A stretch of DNA of 7,137 nt from Verrucomicrobiales bacterium (GTDB taxonomy: Bacteria; Verrucomicrobiota; Verrucomicrobiia; Limisphaerales; UBA9464): positions 1-7,137 of the forward strand of contig DLVS01000303.1 of NCBI GenBank assembly GCA_003445095.1, read 5' to 3'. The notes beneath the pieces were generated by a model, which was not told where the DNA came from, did not search any database, and saw nothing but the letters and a program-made list of their open reading frames with translations. Every line of letters begins with the position of its first letter. The stretch's first letter is position 1. The position numbers and the translations under genes are program-made. Shown piece by piece: positions 6,261 to 7,137 of this stretch.

Positions 6261-6289
6261 TTGAAATTGGCCGATTGAAGATTTGAAAT
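6259..6289. repeat. Repeated 9-mer ATTTGAAAT just after the permease stop
   Basis: ATTTGAAAT occurs at 6259-6267 and exactly again at 6281-6289, a 22-nt period, within a short AT-rich patch of an otherwise GC-rich area. It begins 3 nt beyond the permease stop codon. Two equally phased copies could be a binding site or the debris of an interspersed repeat. Nothing else identifies it. Confidence 0.4.
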
Positions 6290-6292
6290 CGC

Positions 6293-7137
6293 TCACTCTG
6301 TTCTCAGCGCCACCATCGGGTCCACTTTGGCCGCGCGCCGAGCGGGCAACCAGCAGGCGAGCAGGGCAACCCCCACCAAAACCACGATCACGCTCAGGAA
6401 CGTCAGCGGATCGATCGGCTGGACCCCGTACAAAAACCCACGCATTAACCGCGTGCTCGCCAGCGCTCCACCCAAGCCCACCAACAGGCCCAACGCGACG
6501 AGACCTGCCCCTTGCTTCAACACGAGTTGGAGGACATCGCCCAATTGCGCTCCCAGCGCCATGCGCACGCCAATTTCTCGGGTCCGCTGACCTACCGAAT
6601 ACGCCAGCACGCCATAGATGCCGAGCGCGGCGAGAAGCAATGCCAGGACGCCGAACCCGCTGAGCAACGTGGCCGCCATCCGTTCCAAGGCGAGGGAGCC
6701 ATCCTTCTGCTCAGCTAAGGTCCGAACGCCGAAAACCGGCACGTTTGCATCGAGCGATTTCACGAGCTCCCGAAGACGAGTGATCGTCGATGAAGGATCG
6801 AGACCGGTTCGGACGGTCAGCGTCATGGCGAAGTCAGACTTCTGGGTGATAGGAAAATAAAGAGCCTGTCGGGGAGACGCGGTGAGCGATCGGTTGTGCG
6901 TCGATTCGACAACGCCGATGACTTCGGTAGGCGTCCCGCCATTGGGGCCGTGTTGAATGATTCGCTTACCCAGCGGGTCCTGGCCGGGCCAGTAGCGCCG
7001 CACGAAGGCGTCGTTCACGATGACCACCGCGGGGCCATTCGCGGTATCGGTAGAGTTGAAGTCGCGCCCGCGAAGCAACGCCACGCCGAGCGTGCGAAAA
7101 TAGTCGTTCGCCACGATATTGAAGTCGCCGAATGGAT
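6293..7137 (-). CDS. MacB/FtsX-type ABC transporter permease, C-terminal part (cut by window edge)
   Basis: Integral membrane permease of the MacB/FtsX class, which couples a cytoplasmic ATPase to a periplasmic domain. About 280 C-terminal residues are present, and the frame stays open through the window end (first whole codon at 7135), so the true start is outside; the GTG at 7114 is internal. Counted from 7135, the end of the periplasmic core has YFRTLGVALLRGRDF (12-26), AIVND-like VIVNDAF (38-44) and RRYWPGQDPLGKRI (46-59). The FtsX part has three membrane segments at about 154-177, 208-229 and 244-264, with the loop QRTREIGVRMALGAQ (183-197) that touches the ATPase. It ends in ARRAAKVDPMVALRTE. 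The wording of these motifs is closest to the duplicated orphan permeases (about 800 residues, two such halves) of acidobacteria and relatives, but a single-unit MacB-like permease cannot be excluded. No ATPase gene is visible. Confidence 0.9.
   Translation of the reverse strand, partial: PFGDFNIVANDYFRTLGVALLRGRDFNSTDTANGPAVVIVNDAFVRRYWPGQDPLGKRIIQHGPNGGTPTEVIGVVESTHNRSLTASPRQALYFPITQKSDFAMTLTVRTGLDPSSTITRLRELVKSLDANVPVFGVRTLAEQKDGSLALERMAATLLSGFGVLALLLAALGIYGVLAYSVGQRTREIGVRMALGAQLGDVLQLVLKQGAGLVALGLLVGLGGALASTRLMRGFLYGVQPIDPLTFLSVIVVLVGVALLACWLPARRAAKVDPMVALRTE

Overview
The window looks like chromosomal DNA of a free-living Verrucomicrobiota or Planctomycetota-type bacterium; a soil Pedosphaera-like verrucomicrobium is my best guess. 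The reasons are a secreted diheme protein with planctomycete-type PSD/PSCyt domains paired with a Tat-exported HXXSHH (DUF1552) protein, and an orphan-permease type MacB/FtsX protein. Both are typical of PVC-group and acidobacterial genomes. Base composition is fairly GC-rich except around 1560-1800. This taxonomic call is inference from gene content only.

Every gene I can support lies on the minus strand, so the region reads from high to low coordinates. (1) 7137-6293: C-terminal part of a MacB/FtsX-type ABC permease, cut by the window edge. (2) 6292-6071: non-coding, with three small hairpins, a repeated 9-mer and a candidate ECF-sigma promoter. (3) 6070-2046: a two-gene unit of a large secreted diheme protein and a Tat-exported HXXSHH protein, joined by a 4-base ATGA overlap. 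(4) 2045-2011: short gap with a perfect TATAAT box placed so that transcription would begin at the next start codon. (5) 2010-1563: two overlapping small genes for coiled-coil proteins of unknown function. (6) 1541-663: secreted alpha/beta-hydrolase (esterase-like) whose reading frame opens directly after the preceding stop codon. (7) 662-544: non-coding, with short direct and inverted repeats and a weak candidate promoter. (8) 543-1: N-terminal 181 codons of methionyl-tRNA formyltransferase (fmt), cut by the window edge.

How the genes work together: the diheme and HXXSHH proteins are very probably translated together and act outside the cytoplasm, one exported unfolded by Sec for haem attachment and the other exported folded by Tat. 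The small coiled-coil pair and the hydrolase look like one transcript. The permease and fmt are housekeeping or accessory neighbours with no evident link. The least explained element is the coiled-coil pair with its leaderless-looking promoter. No tRNA, rRNA, CRISPR array, transposase or convincing rho-independent terminator was seen.
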